In this document: one piece after another, positions 27,125 to 37,115 of the stretch
How the letters are laid out: every line of letters starts with the position of its first letter
How positions within the stretch are numbered: position 1 is the first letter of the stretch
Assembly (NCBI GenBank): GCA_038659295.1
Contig: JASNGC010000003.1
Span: forward strand, 434,001 to 498,000
Direction: 5' to 3'
Source of the DNA: Enterocytospora artemiae
Lineage: Eukaryota > Microsporidia
DNA: 64,000 nt
Notes under the pieces: generated by a model
The model's database searches: none
Told to the model about the DNA's origin: nothing
The model's input: only the letters and a program-made list of their open reading frames with translations
Position numbers and translations under genes: made by a program

Positions 27125-28489
27125 ATGGTGGAATCCCAACCACAAGGGTCTACTTGTCTCATATGCTTTTGTGAATATACTGCAGCTGGACTACACAGAA
27201 TAGTTAGTTTAAAGTGTGGCCATATTTTCGGCCAAGACTGTATTGAAAAGTGGCTGAAGATAAGTAAAAATAGCCATTGTCCAAGTTGCTTTGCACCCAT
27301 CAAGAAGATCCACTTAAGACCAATTTTTGCCACCGAGATCTCCTGCACAGACAATGCCAAGGAATTGAAGCTTATTGAAAAATATCACCAGGAAAAAGAG
27401 AAGCTCTTGAGAGCTGAGCAGAAAATTAGTGAACTAAAATCAGAAATTGAAATTTTGAAATTAACTGTTGCAAACATCACCAAGAAGAGGATATGTTCTG
27501 TGGAGGAGCATTCTGTCCCCACTGTTTTTTTGAACGAAATAAAACTGCACTTTTATCCTGAATACTCCATTCTGGAATATGATCCTGTGAATTGTACCGT
27601 GCTGGTGACATGCCAGATGCCTAGCAAAAAAGAATCTGACATAGACTGTCCATCTCGAATGCATGGAATATATAAATATCTGATTACAGATCAGGATGTT
27701 AATAGCTTTATAAAATTTGATCACAAGATTAGCTATTTGAAGATGAGCCCGTTCAATGATGGATTGTGTATAGTTTGTGCAGGGCATTCTGTCAGCATTC
27801 TGAATGTCCTAAATGAAAATATTCTATTTTATAGGGAGTTTGTAACTATTATAACCTGTGCTATTTTTAATGAGAAAAATAGAGATGTTATCTTTGTTGG
27901 TGATTTAAAGGGCACCTTCCACAGGATTTATCTGACAACAGATGCCATAGAACTAAACAGTTCCATTAAGCTATTTGATCTACCCATCCAGAACATAGTC
28001 CAAGCAGATTACGACTTGTATGTATCATCACTCTTTTCAGTGAAAATGATGAGAATCCCTTCGGATGAGATAGTGGAGAATTCCTCAGAGTCGGCTCACA
28101 GTGATGTGAAGTGGTCCGAAATTAATGACCTTAGCTTCAAGGACCTGGAAATTTGTAAAAAAGGAGTGTTTATTTTCATGGATGCATGGAAGAATACAGT
28201 ATTGTTATCTATTAGGGATAGTAATAGTAGCATATACTTTCACGTGACAGGAAACAGAGAAGTCCAGACATGTTCTGGAATCACCCAATTCAGGAAGGTT
28301 CCAAATAGGATTTATGGAGAGTATATCTACTCGATAGATAATCTGAAAAAATCATTAAAAGTATTGAATTTGGCAAACTTTAATAATATATTTTCCTATG
28401 ATCTGGAGTTTGATTTGATTGACTTTGCAATAAAAAAGAACTATATGGTTATATTAACACAAAAACGCATTCGCATTTACAAGGTCTAA
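27125..28489 (+). CDS. RFWD3-like RING E3 ligase with coiled coil and beta-propeller
   Basis: A 454-residue protein: RING domain at 11-57 (CLICFCEYTAAGLHRIVSL, KCGHIFGQDCIEKWL, HCPSC), coiled coil at about 80-120 (EKYHQEKEKLLRAEQKISELKSEIEIL), then a WD40-like propeller to the end. The order of domains and the RING details (C-x2-C ending in [RK]CGH[IL]FG, with Gly where a fifth ligand is usual) match RFWD3. That ligase ubiquitylates RPA and RAD51 at stalled forks and cross-links in animals and plants. Repeats of the propeller are weak but regular (LKMSPFNDGLCIVCAGHSVSILNV, CAIFNEKNRDVIFVGDLKGTFHRIY). ACCC lies about 8 bases before the ATG. Other RING-WD proteins are possible. Confidence 0.75.
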   Translation: MVESQPQGSTCLICFCEYTAAGLHRIVSLKCGHIFGQDCIEKWLKISKNSHCPSCFAPIKKIHLRPIFATEISCTDNAKELKLIEKYHQEKEKLLRAEQKISELKSEIEILKLTVANITKKRICSVEEHSVPTVFLNEIKLHFYPEYSILEYDPVNCTVLVTCQMPSKKESDIDCPSRMHGIYKYLITDQDVNSFIKFDHKISYLKMSPFNDGLCIVCAGHSVSILNVLNENILFYREFVTIITCAIFNEKNRDVIFVGDLKGTFHRIYLTTDAIELNSSIKLFDLPIQNIVQADYDLYVSSLFSVKMMRIPSDEIVENSSESAHSDVKWSEINDLSFKDLEICKKGVFIFMDAWKNTVLLSIRDSNSSIYFHVTGNREVQTCSGITQFRKVPNRIYGEYIYSIDNLKKSLKVLNLANFNNIFSYDLEFDLIDFAIKKNYMVILTQKRIRIYKV

Positions 28490-29083
28490 TAGAGATGCAT
28501 TCTATCAGCCATTTAGGTATGGTGACTACACCTGAAAATTAAAAAATCTATAATATCAAAGATTTACAAGAGATATAATGCAGGGTGTACACCGTTATAT
28601 CCGAATTGGATATTTTAGTTATAAATGACCTCCACGGGCTATAAATGTTGGAAAATATACACTTGGCTATATTTTGAAAATCCAAAGTAATCAATGGATT
28701 CCAATTATCATATTTAACAAACTCTTGCTGTGGAATTTATTCTAGAATTGCAGGAAAATTTCTGAAAACACAGCAACATCCATCGCATTTTGAAGCTACA
28801 AAGTCTTCAACCCTATATTGATAAATTACAGAGAAAGTGAGGAATCTGTGTATCCTCTACAACCTCAGCCCCATTATATCCATCCATACTCATGGGCTAT
28901 TCTTGTTTTTGTGAAAAGGAGTTTAATTTACCACGACATATTCTTGAGATGATTTAAATATAATAACAAACTAAGGTTTAAAATAAAAGTTGCCTCAACC
29001 ACATATTTGATTTAAACAACCTATGACTCTATATCGCTCCAATAATTTATTGGAATTTATTTCTCAATTCGTCATCCAATAGT
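28490..29083. other. Convergent intergenic region
   Basis: About 590 bases between two convergent stops, unusually long for this genome, where most convergent pairs are within 50-260 bases. No reading frame, tRNA box or known snRNA core is visible. Confidence 0.45.
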
Positions 29084-29554
29084 TTACTTTGTTATTTGAT
29101 TTTTCGATTCATTGGTGCTAGGCTGAGATTCATAGTTTATGAAATTATCCCAATAACCTTTTCGATTCCTAGGCATATTCTTTTCTATTATTTGTATTAT
29201 CATTAGAATGTCGAGTGTTTTTCTGGAGTTTTTTGCTGTTGTTTTTTTATCTGCTCGTTCATAATCATCAGCCTCAGAGAATATACCTGACTTATTTCTT
29301 TGGTTTTGGAACCATATTTGGATGCCTCGGGAGCTGTGGCTCAGCAAGAGAGCCAGGTCATCGCGAGTTTGTTTTGATGGGAATCGGGTTATTTCGAAGA
29401 TATCCTTTAATACAGCCTTTTGAAACTCTGTTTTCTGAATCCTGGTTTTCGACGAATCGTACTCTATTTCATCATTCCGAATTTTAAGCATTCCCAGCAA
29501 TGCTTGGATATTTCTTTTTCGAATACTATCCAAATTTGGCTGTTCTGACAACAT
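29084..29554 (-). CDS. Homeodomain protein 1
   Basis: From the ATG at 29554 (ACCCCGTC upstream) the protein is 156 residues. A homeodomain spans about 37-90: KTRIQKTEFQKAVLKDIFEI, TRFPSKQTRDDLALLLSHSS, RGIQIWFQNQRNKS, with WFQN at 81-84 and Asn in the DNA-recognition position. It has an N-terminal leader (IQALLGMLKIRN) shared with the homeodomain protein at 39864-40286 at identical spacing. Microsporidia are known to keep a small set of short homeodomain proteins. The C-terminal 60 residues are polar and unassigned. It is a nuclear transcription factor; targets are unknown. Confidence 0.88.
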   Translation of the reverse strand: MLSEQPNLDSIRKRNIQALLGMLKIRNDEIEYDSSKTRIQKTEFQKAVLKDIFEITRFPSKQTRDDLALLLSHSSRGIQIWFQNQRNKSGIFSEADDYERADKKTTAKNSRKTLDILMIIQIIEKNMPRNRKGYWDNFINYESQPSTNESKNQITK

Positions 29555-30465
29555 GACGGGGTGCCACTGATTTTTATTTTTATTGATTCTATTCAAAACC
29601 CAGAAATTATCTACCAATGGCAATTCAATAAATTAATATCTTCAATCTGTTTCAAATATAGATGTTGTAATAAGCACATCTCCCTGCGACACTATGGTGC
29701 GATCTATTATTAGCAGGTTAATTATACTGAAAAAAATTATTTCATAAAATGAAACTTTTAAAGCACAGGTGCTATTGCTGTGCCGATATCTCCTTCAATT
29801 TTCCTCTGAGCTACTCTTTTGTTTAGAAATATTCCACATTTGATATATTAAACTATATTTAGAAATATAAAATAATAAATAAATTTTTTTCAAAAATCAA
29901 TATTTCCGGAATAATTAGGACCACTAACTAATTAAATAACTTACAAAAAATGTCTGTTTGTGCTATAAAAGATCTTGTCTTATTAAAAACAGAGTTTGCA
30001 AAATCATATGTGAAGAGATTATTAAAACTGCTTTCCAAAAAGCACGTGTGCCAATGGACATAGATACCAAATTATTCTTTTTACAGCATCAAATTTTTGA
30101 CTAAGATGAGTTGTTTGTTTCAGTATTATTATTTGTAACATTAAAAAACCAATGTATCTCGATGCTCGAGACTTAATATAGGTACAATTTTAATCATCAA
30201 AATCTCAAACAAACATTCTCCAATCCAGATGCAAATGGTCCAAATAAAGTTCATAAGATTGATTTGTAAACTCCTTCAAATACAAGGGCAGATACAAACA
30301 CTGTAAATACGAATTTATTTATAAGACAGCCAACTAGACAAACCGATTTCTAAGAATAATAGCTTCAAAGCGTCACTAGAATTGTTATTTTATAATTTGA
30401 GTCATACTGCCTGGTTAAAGTTTACCTGTACAGTTCAAACATGAGTAAATAGTCATGTGACAACA
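29555..30465. other. Gene-poor region upstream of homeodomain gene 1
   Basis: About 910 bases, strongly AT-rich, with no reading frame above 60 codons apart from the short non-ATG extension of the homeodomain gene. It lies upstream of the homeodomain gene and downstream of the ARF GEF gene. I see no tRNA B-box, U-snRNA core or repeat. Confidence 0.5.
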
Positions 30466-33400
30466 TTATAGTTCAAATATGCTCGACTCGGCCCCTGTTT
30501 CTATAAAATCGACGTCTGACTTTTCAAGATATCCTTCCTTGTGAAGCTTTCCTAAAAAAGCTTTGACACCACTCTCCTTGACCAGCGGTAGAAAGGAATA
30601 CTCATTTCCAGTTGTGCACTCTGACGATTCAAACTCTTTGCAACAGACTTTATGTGCATTCTTAAGCCGACCCTTAAGGATCTTTATAAAAATATCTATT
30701 TCCATTACAACACTATGGCCATTCAAATAAAACTCATTGTCCATTGCATACTTTATTATATTGATGTACAGAATAAGACTATCCGATAGATAGTTGAGTA
30801 GGAAGACTGTGTAGCTATAAAGCTTTTCATCAGGAATTGCCAAATGTTTTAAAACCAGGTATATTATTCTGTTAAAATCGGTGAAGACACCTGAGTTCAG
30901 AGGACATCCATCTTTATGTATCCTCTTTGCAACCTTTATATTACACACTGAGGCATTTTGGGAGGTTAGAAAACCTATAACATTTTGTGGATACTTGAGT
31001 TCTGAAGCAAATATTTCACTGAAAAAAATACTGGCTCCAGCGTAGATACCCTCCACGGCGATCGAGTTCTTGGGTCCAGTATCTCCGATGCCTACACCAT
31101 CTTCTCTGGCTATGCTATTCTCAGACATATTGGAAAACTTGTTTCCATTATCAATTGCTTTACTGGGTCCAGCAATCATGTCTTGATCTCCTGGCAACTC
31201 CTTATTTGATATGCTTGTGTCTCGAAGTCGTGACGAAACCGACTGAACGCTTAACTCCTTATCGACATCCTGCACAGTTTCAATTTTTATTACTGCATAA
31301 AAATCATCTGCTTTTCTATTTTGAGAAGCATTTAGATAAGTTGCAAGCCCACACACCTTAAAGCTGTTTGATCCAATATATATCTGATAAATTCTTTCAC
31401 TAAATGAGTTTTTGAAGAAGCCTTGGTAGAAGTCTATCTGCGAGGTGTCAGATATACAATGAATAATCTCTGGGTTTCTTGTACATAGCTCATAAAGAGT
31501 TTCAGAGCCCAGGTAATCTAGAATCAAATATACTTCGTTGACAACATTTTCATTGTGAGTTTGCAAACCGACCTTTTTTGCCTCCATCAGATGATCCACA
31601 TCACACTTATGAATACTATAGCACGATCTTATTACTTCCGTAAAAAGCTCAGAATTCCTCACAATAATATTGTTGAGGATATTTGCTGTGAAAGTATTGG
31701 AGTGCTTATAGAGCATATACATGTTCTTGCAAAACGTATGGGTATCATGGAATTCAATATTCAAAAATTCCTTATACACCGGAACAAATGTGGACAGTAT
31801 TTGTGATTTTGGCTTGGAGGCAAACATACTTTTGATTATACTACCCTTAGGCTTCTCGATTTTTTCCAATGCTTGTTGAATATTGGCGGCACCATGTTCA
31901 TCGAGAAAGTATCGGCCAATACAAAACTTAAAAGCCTCAATATAACGGGTTAAGTTGTTTTTATGAGAATTCAGATACTTCTCGTAGATATTTTGTAAGT
32001 TAAATGTATTGCAAATCTGAAAAAATTCCCGAGGCTCTGAAAAAATAAAGTTGTCATAGTGCCTGATGAATAGATATTTGTAAGCTGCAAGAATAGCTGG
32101 AGATGAAGTGACAGTAGACCTTGCCATTATTGGATGGATTCCAGAGGCACCTACCGATGGCTTGTCATGCTGAATAACGCTTTTGTACAGCTGAAACTTA
32201 TCATACCCATCCTCCCAGGCAAGTGGTATCTTCAGCTCATTTTCTCTAATACTTTCATAATATCTCTTGAGTGTATCCTTTCCAATGAGTTTATTTTCGA
32301 TTTTATGATAATACTCCTCAAAAGACATCTTCTTCTCGATACTAGGGTTGTAAATGATGGTATTAAGAAAAATAAACGAATAGCATACACTATGATAGAC
32401 ATTAAAAACAGATGATTCCATGAGCTCTCCTTGTTCCAAAGTATCACAAAGGTTATTTTGCTCGATATATTCCTGTGCAAATATAGAAACTACCCGATCA
32501 ATAATCTGACTTTCACCCTGTAGTTGGAAAGACCCAAGCAACTCCCTGAGGCTATCAAGCAGATCTGTTTTATTAAAATTGAAGGTCTTAACAAACCGAA
32601 TTAAATCAGCCTTGTTTTTTTCCTTGCACAAGAACTCACCCAGAGACTTCAATGAAACCAGCCGACTCAGCCGAACCAATCGCAGATCATCGGGGATGTT
32701 CTTGCATGTTTTGTTGAACTCGGAAATTTGCTCCACAAAGACATCCTCAGATTTTTTGGAAGCATCTATTAATGAAGAATAGTAATCAATCTGTGCATAT
32801 AGTTCTTCACTAGGATGTACCAGACAAAATGCAGATACTTTATCTCCAAGAGCATTAGGCTTTGATGCCTTGCTTAACTGACCGTCAAAGGGTTCCCCAA
32901 GGTCACTGCATCTACATATTTTCAGTGACGAACCTATCTGTGAGAGATCCGATTCTATCTCAGAAACAATACTCCTCACTCTTTCGAAACGTTCTTCAGC
33001 CAGGTTGTGCATGAAATACTTATTGTCGAATGCATAAAAGATCATTGACAGATTTGGCTGCTCATTCCAACAAACTGTCCAAATGTTCGGGTATATGGAA
33101 TATATCAGCTGTTGGTATTCCGGGCAGTCGTAGCCTATCTTTATTGCATTATCTCCAAGTATTTTTGCAAAGTCTACAACCAGTTCCTTAACAAAATAAA
33201 ACTTCTTGTAACATCTATTAAATATAAACAAGTCAAGAAAATCTGAGTACAGTATGTTTCTAAAAACCATGTATAGGTTTATATCTTTTGATATATTATT
33301 TTCGAACACATACAAATATCTCACAAACACCTGAACCTTTTGATCGTAATTAAACAAGTTTGCAATCCCTGCTGAGTTATATTCCACTTCCTTTACGGTT

Positions 33401-33960
33401 TCTCGGCCGTCGCAAGACTTTGCCGGCTCATCCGAAGTAAAATCATGCCTTACTTCACTAGAATTAGGCTTGAAAAACCTACTGCATAACTTGAAATAGG
33501 CTATCATGACATGGTTTGTGTATTTGTCCATGGAGCCCAGTTTGAGTCTTGTCAGTGAGTCTAAATCTACATTTCTTGGATATTCATACATTAGATTCAG
33601 GAAGTACAAAAAGTCCTTATTAGATAATTTCATAGAAAGAATTCTGTTGTATAGTTCTACAAGAGGAATAGAATCGATAATTCCAAGCAGAATCCTACAC
33701 TCCTTGTTGGAACTTGAAGATAGCTTGAAAAGTTCCTTGATTGTATTGTCCGAAGGCTTAGACAGTGGAAAAAGAGCTGTCTCTGTAATATCTCCATTGA
33801 TAAACTCCTTACCATTCTGTCCGAGAGGAAAGCCACTTGCAGAATGCTGGTCGCACGATTCTATGCATTTTTCACCAATATCCCGCTGTCTGTTTGAACC
33901 AATCCTCTTCGAGATTTCAAGCAATTCACATGGATTAGATCCATTTACTTCACTCTCCAT
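30466..33960 (-). CDS. Large Sec7-domain ARF guanine-nucleotide exchange factor
   Basis: From the ATG abutting ACCCC at 33960 the protein is 1164 residues. A Sec7 domain lies at about 405-580: SLKSLGEFLCKEKN, FNKTDLLDSLRELLGSFQLQGESQIIDRV (catalytic glutamate finger in QGESQ, near 483) and YSFIFLNTIIYNPSIEKKMSFEEY, then KRYYESIRENELKIP. The remainder is helical (HEAT/armadillo-like) on both sides, as in the large GEFs Sec7/BIG and Gea/GBF1 of the Golgi, though shorter (others 1,400-2,000). The helix after the Sec7 domain resembles Gea/GBF1 more, but I would not commit. It loads ARF with GTP for COPI or clathrin coats. Confidence 0.85.
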   Translation of the reverse strand: MESEVNGSNPCELLEISKRIGSNRQRDIGEKCIESCDQHSASGFPLGQNGKEFINGDITETALFPLSKPSDNTIKELFKLSSSSNKECRILLGIIDSIPLVELYNRILSMKLSNKDFLYFLNLMYEYPRNVDLDSLTRLKLGSMDKYTNHVMIAYFKLCSRFFKPNSSEVRHDFTSDEPAKSCDGRETVKEVEYNSAGIANLFNYDQKVQVFVRYLYVFENNISKDINLYMVFRNILYSDFLDLFIFNRCYKKFYFVKELVVDFAKILGDNAIKIGYDCPEYQQLIYSIYPNIWTVCWNEQPNLSMIFYAFDNKYFMHNLAEERFERVRSIVSEIESDLSQIGSSLKICRCSDLGEPFDGQLSKASKPNALGDKVSAFCLVHPSEELYAQIDYYSSLIDASKKSEDVFVEQISEFNKTCKNIPDDLRLVRLSRLVSLKSLGEFLCKEKNKADLIRFVKTFNFNKTDLLDSLRELLGSFQLQGESQIIDRVVSIFAQEYIEQNNLCDTLEQGELMESSVFNVYHSVCYSFIFLNTIIYNPSIEKKMSFEEYYHKIENKLIGKDTLKRYYESIRENELKIPLAWEDGYDKFQLYKSVIQHDKPSVGASGIHPIMARSTVTSSPAILAAYKYLFIRHYDNFIFSEPREFFQICNTFNLQNIYEKYLNSHKNNLTRYIEAFKFCIGRYFLDEHGAANIQQALEKIEKPKGSIIKSMFASKPKSQILSTFVPVYKEFLNIEFHDTHTFCKNMYMLYKHSNTFTANILNNIIVRNSELFTEVIRSCYSIHKCDVDHLMEAKKVGLQTHNENVVNEVYLILDYLGSETLYELCTRNPEIIHCISDTSQIDFYQGFFKNSFSERIYQIYIGSNSFKVCGLATYLNASQNRKADDFYAVIKIETVQDVDKELSVQSVSSRLRDTSISNKELPGDQDMIAGPSKAIDNGNKFSNMSENSIAREDGVGIGDTGPKNSIAVEGIYAGASIFFSEIFASELKYPQNVIGFLTSQNASVCNIKVAKRIHKDGCPLNSGVFTDFNRIIYLVLKHLAIPDEKLYSYTVFLLNYLSDSLILYINIIKYAMDNEFYLNGHSVVMEIDIFIKILKGRLKNAHKVCCKEFESSECTTGNEYSFLPLVKESGVKAFLGKLHKEGYLEKSDVDFIETGAESSIFEL

Positions 33961-34388
33961 GGGGTGAAACAAACATGTAAATAAAACAGAATGACACAAT
34001 AAATATTTTTCTCAGCACAAGCATGTGGACATACTCTAATTGAGTCCCATGATGTATAGTTTTAAATTAAGCGTACTAATATTCCGTACCGATTCCAAAA
34101 AGAAGAATTTGGATGCAGATGGTTAGTATCTTGCTGTGGTACACCATAGATCTCTCAAACTCAATACCTCCACAATTATACCATTCTGCTTTTCTTGTGA
34201 CGAATAAATAAACAAACAGGGAATTTGATGTGACAATGCATAAGGGATCGATTGACTTGAGTCATAAAATATAGATTCAAAATGCTGTCTGAGACTGAAA
34301 ATGGTACAGAAAGCAGCTGCCCAAGTTTTTTCACTTTCCCTCTTTTTTTGTCTGAAACAAATAAAAAATTCGAATTTTTCAAGCCCCC
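33961..34388. promoter_or_regulatory. Bidirectional upstream region, ARF GEF / actin
   Basis: A 428-base divergent spacer; both ATGs are abutted by C-runs (ACCCC and GCCCCC). The actin side also has pyrimidine-rich tracts (TTTTTTCACTTTCCCTC at about 34325-34342). Minus-strand frames here are shadows that run into actin. Confidence 0.5.
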
Positions 34389-35504
34389 ATGAGTACGGAC
34401 AAAGCATCTATTATTATTGACAATGGAAGTGGAATGGTCAAGGCAGGATTTTCTGGAGATGATGCTCCAAGGTCGGTGTTTCCAAGTATTGTTGGCACCC
34501 CACGTCATCAGGGTGTCATGGTTGGCATGGGACAGAAGGACTTTTACTTGGGGGATGAAGCCCAGAAGAAGAGAGGTATTTTGACATTGAAGTACCCTAT
34601 TGAGCACGGTATTGTCACCAACTGGGACCATATGACCATGATATGGCGCCACACCTTCTATAATGAGCTCAGGGTTGCACCAGAAGAGCACCCTATTCTC
34701 TTGACAGAGGCACCATTGAATCCGAAAGCAAATAGAGAAAAGATGCTGGAGATAATGTTTGAGACATTCAATGTGCCGTCCTGGTATCTTCAAATACAGG
34801 CGGTCCTCTCGCTGTACGCTTCGGGACGCACAACAGGTATTGTGTTTGATTCGGGTGATGGTGTTTCCCATGTGGTTCCGATCTATGAGGGTTATAGCCT
34901 TCCTCATGCTGTAAAGAGGATCGACCTGGCTGGTCGTGACATTACAGAATATCTCAGGAAGATCCTCACTGAGTCTGGTGCAGTTCTTACTACCACTGCA
35001 GAGTCAGAAATAGTCAGATCCCTGAAGGAGAAGCTCTGTTATGTTTCCCTTGATTATGAAAACGAACTTAAGAACAATACCGAGGAGGTTGAGTATGAGT
35101 TGCCCGATGGATCAAAGATCAAGGTGGGGACACAGAGGTTTAGAGGGCCTGAAACTCTCTTCAACCCTTCCATGAGTGGGGTTGAGTCCAGTGGAATTCA
35201 CAAGACTATCTTCGATTCAATTATGAAGTGTGACGTTGACATTAGAAAGGATCTTTATGGGAGTATTGTCCTTTCTGGCGGATCTACATGTTTCCCAAAC
35301 ATAGCTGAGAGGATCCAGGCCGAGGTTACAAAGCTAGCGCCATCTACTATTTCAGTAAAAGTTATTGCACCTGCAGAAAGAAAGTATTCTGTTTGGATTG
35401 GTGGATCTATCCTTGCATCATTAAGCACATTCCAGCATATGTGGGTTTCCAGGGAAGAGTACAATGAGTATGGTCCAAGTGTAGTCCACAGAAAATGCTT
35501 CTAA
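34389..35504 (+). CDS. ACT1: Actin
   Basis: A 371-residue actin, close to the usual 375. The phosphate-binding loops [23 protein letters not shown] and [63 protein letters not shown] and the C-terminal VHRKCF are all present. Divergence in the D-loop ([14 protein letters not shown]) and in regions such as [22 protein letters not shown] is typical of microsporidian actin. Codons here are less AT-biased than neighbours, consistent with high expression. GCCCCC abuts the ATG and AATAAA overlaps the stop. Confidence 0.98.
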   Translation: MSTDKASIIIDNGSGMVKAGFSGDDAPRSVFPSIVGTPRHQGVMVGMGQKDFYLGDEAQKKRGILTLKYPIEHGIVTNWDHMTMIWRHTFYNELRVAPEEHPILLTEAPLNPKANREKMLEIMFETFNVPSWYLQIQAVLSLYASGRTTGIVFDSGDGVSHVVPIYEGYSLPHAVKRIDLAGRDITEYLRKILTESGAVLTTTAESEIVRSLKEKLCYVSLDYENELKNNTEEVEYELPDGSKIKVGTQRFRGPETLFNPSMSGVESSGIHKTIFDSIMKCDVDIRKDLYGSIVLSGGSTCFPNIAERIQAEVTKLAPSTISVKVIAPAERKYSVWIGGSILASLSTFQHMWVSREEYNEYGPSVVHRKCF

Positions 35505-35957
35505 ATAAATGCATTCAGAGAATATCCGGCATTGTTGTGTTTGTCTTTCACTGATGTCTAGTTAAAATATTCTGGCAAGTAAGCCATTCGTTTGACAAAT
35601 AGTATCATGGGTAATGATGAGCAGTAGATATTTGGATCGTAAGAGCCTGGCTTCCTTGGCAATGTCATTGCTCTAGATTCTAGTCTCTAGTATTTCATTG
35701 TAATTTGAGATCCGGGTGCCATGCCTAACAACAGTGTATCTGAGAACAGACAGGATGTGGAGTTAGTATTGCTTGCAGAAAAACAAGCCATAAATACCGC
35801 AACAGTGATAACCATCTCAGTAAATCTGCTTAACTTAACAATATCCAATAGGCACAGATTTACTGTGGAAATTTCAATAAAATCGAGTAACTAATTGTAC
35901 AACACTTTCAACAACTAAATGTATCACAGCTATTTATTGAATACCCGGCTGACAAGG
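35505..35957. other. Convergent intergenic region
   Basis: About 450 bases between the actin stop and the Dre2 stop. No reading frame, repeat or RNA gene is recognised. Confidence 0.45.
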
Positions 35958-36311
35958 TTATAGATCATTCACATCATCGTCAAATTTAATTTCCTCTCCT
36001 TCCTTGAAGGGAGGCATACCTTTGTAGGGGCATCCAGCACATCTAAAGGCATCTCCCAAGTAGCAACTTCCACACGATGACTTCTTAATTTTCTTTTCAT
36101 CTACAGACTCTGTCAAGTTTGGTTCATCAGCTCCACCACTTTTACTCAACTCACAAGTACAGTTGGCACACTTCCTTTTGGTAATAACTCGATTTGAGGC
36201 TGTAGTATTGTTTTCGACTTCTACATTTATCGCTTTTCTCTGTCTTGGGTCCCTCCGAATGCTCATGGCTGATTTCAAAATATCAGACAAGTTTTGCTTT
36301 TTGTCCGTCAT
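35958..36311 (-). CDS. DRE2: Dre2/CIAPIN1 (anamorsin) Fe-S domain protein, truncated form
   Basis: Dre2 with Tah18 passes electrons into cytosolic Fe-S cluster assembly. The C-terminal CIAPIN1 domain is unmistakable: [11 protein letters not shown] (Cys48, 51, 53), then the twin CX2C site [15 protein letters not shown] (Cys80, 83, 91, 94) and [14 protein letters not shown]. At 117 residues the whole N-terminal methyltransferase-like domain (about 130 residues in yeast and human) is missing. In other Dre2 proteins a fourth Cys lies about 11 residues before the CxxCxC; here no Cys occurs in the first 47 residues, so the first cluster site has only three visible ligands. CCCC upstream of the ATG at 36311 argues against a lost exon. 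Tah18 is encoded at 53.5 kb. Confidence 0.93.
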   Translation of the reverse strand: MTDKKQNLSDILKSAMSIRRDPRQRKAINVEVENNTTASNRVITKRKCANCTCELSKSGGADEPNLTESVDEKKIKKSSCGSCYLGDAFRCAGCPYKGMPPFKEGEEIKFDDDVNDL

Positions 36312-36475
36312 TATAGGGGTTAGCAGAAATCTAGTTGCTTAGTATGACTGGATACTATGCATCATGTTATACTACTGCACAGTAAGTGCCGATATCTGCA
36401 TCTTGCCTGGCTTATAGATAATATTTCCGTACTAGTTGCATAAAAATTTTAGCGATACATTCTTCATCCTTATTT
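36312..36475. promoter_or_regulatory. Divergent promoter, Dre2 / MED7
   Basis: A 164-base spacer. The Dre2 side has AACCCCTATA just before the ATG; the MED7 side has no C-run but the T-rich stretch TCTTCATCCTTATTTATG. Confidence 0.45.
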
Positions 36476-36853
36476 ATGAAATATTCCACTTGGCCTCATC
36501 CACCAGTTAATAATAGATACAACATCCCCACATTGCCTAGATCTTCATTTTCCATATTCAACACCCAGTACAGAGTTATAAACGGAAATCCACAGCTGGA
36601 TATTCCAACAGTTCCGTTGGACAAGAAACATCTTCATGGTCTAATCAACGAGTCTCTCTGCAGCTTTATCAATCTCACAGAATCGTTTAACCCAGACACT
36701 ATCAATAAAATCGTAAGCATTCACACCGAAATTAATGAAATCATAAACACTGCAAAGGGAATCAATCACCAGAGTGATGTTATTGAAGCGAAAAACAAAA
36801 AGACAGTGATGGTGAGGGAAATAAGTGATAGAATAAAAGAATTGATGCAATAG
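36476..36853 (+). CDS. MED7: Mediator subunit MED7-like
   Basis: A 125-residue protein whose layout follows MED7. A Pro-rich start (WPHPPVNNRYNIPTLPRSSF) is followed by IFNTQYRV...PQLDI (compare AFGSIWQVKDQLPDLE in yeast). Next come LDKKHLHGLINESLCSFINL (leucine-rich helix matching KKELRKLN.SLL.NFLDLL), KIVSIHTEINEI (matching the IHHLINEYRPHQ region) and a final coiled coil (IEAKNKKTVMVREISDRIKELM). MED7 sits in the Mediator middle module. It is about half the length of animal or fungal MED7 (about 220-230). MED6, a head-module subunit, is encoded at 44 kb. Recognition rests on pattern only. Confidence 0.7.
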   Translation: MKYSTWPHPPVNNRYNIPTLPRSSFSIFNTQYRVINGNPQLDIPTVPLDKKHLHGLINESLCSFINLTESFNPDTINKIVSIHTEINEIINTAKGINHQSDVIEAKNKKTVMVREISDRIKELMQ

Positions 36854-37115
36854 TTGAAGAATTAAGCCACACAAGGATTGTTATATGGCCTACATGTGTA
36901 CTGATTATCCATCAATAAAATGCTTTTCTTTTGTGTCAAAATATATATACTCCATATATCCACACGACTTTAGCATGCATGTCCTCCCTTTCAACGCAAA
37001 CCATTATGACGTACTAAAATAGTAAATTGTCCAAGTCGAACAAATATCGAGGTAGAAGTGTGCTTTGTCTTGGCAGCTCATCCATATTCATTTAATTTAA
37101 AGATATTTTTACCCC

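Noticed and set aside
28820..28850. ACAGAGAAAG resembling the U6 snRNA core
   Set aside because: The rest of the U6 core (AGCA...GGCCCCTGC) is absent.
34176..34907. 243-codon minus-strand frame opposite actin
   Set aside because: It mirrors the coding bias of the actin gene, shows no protein family, and begins within actin.
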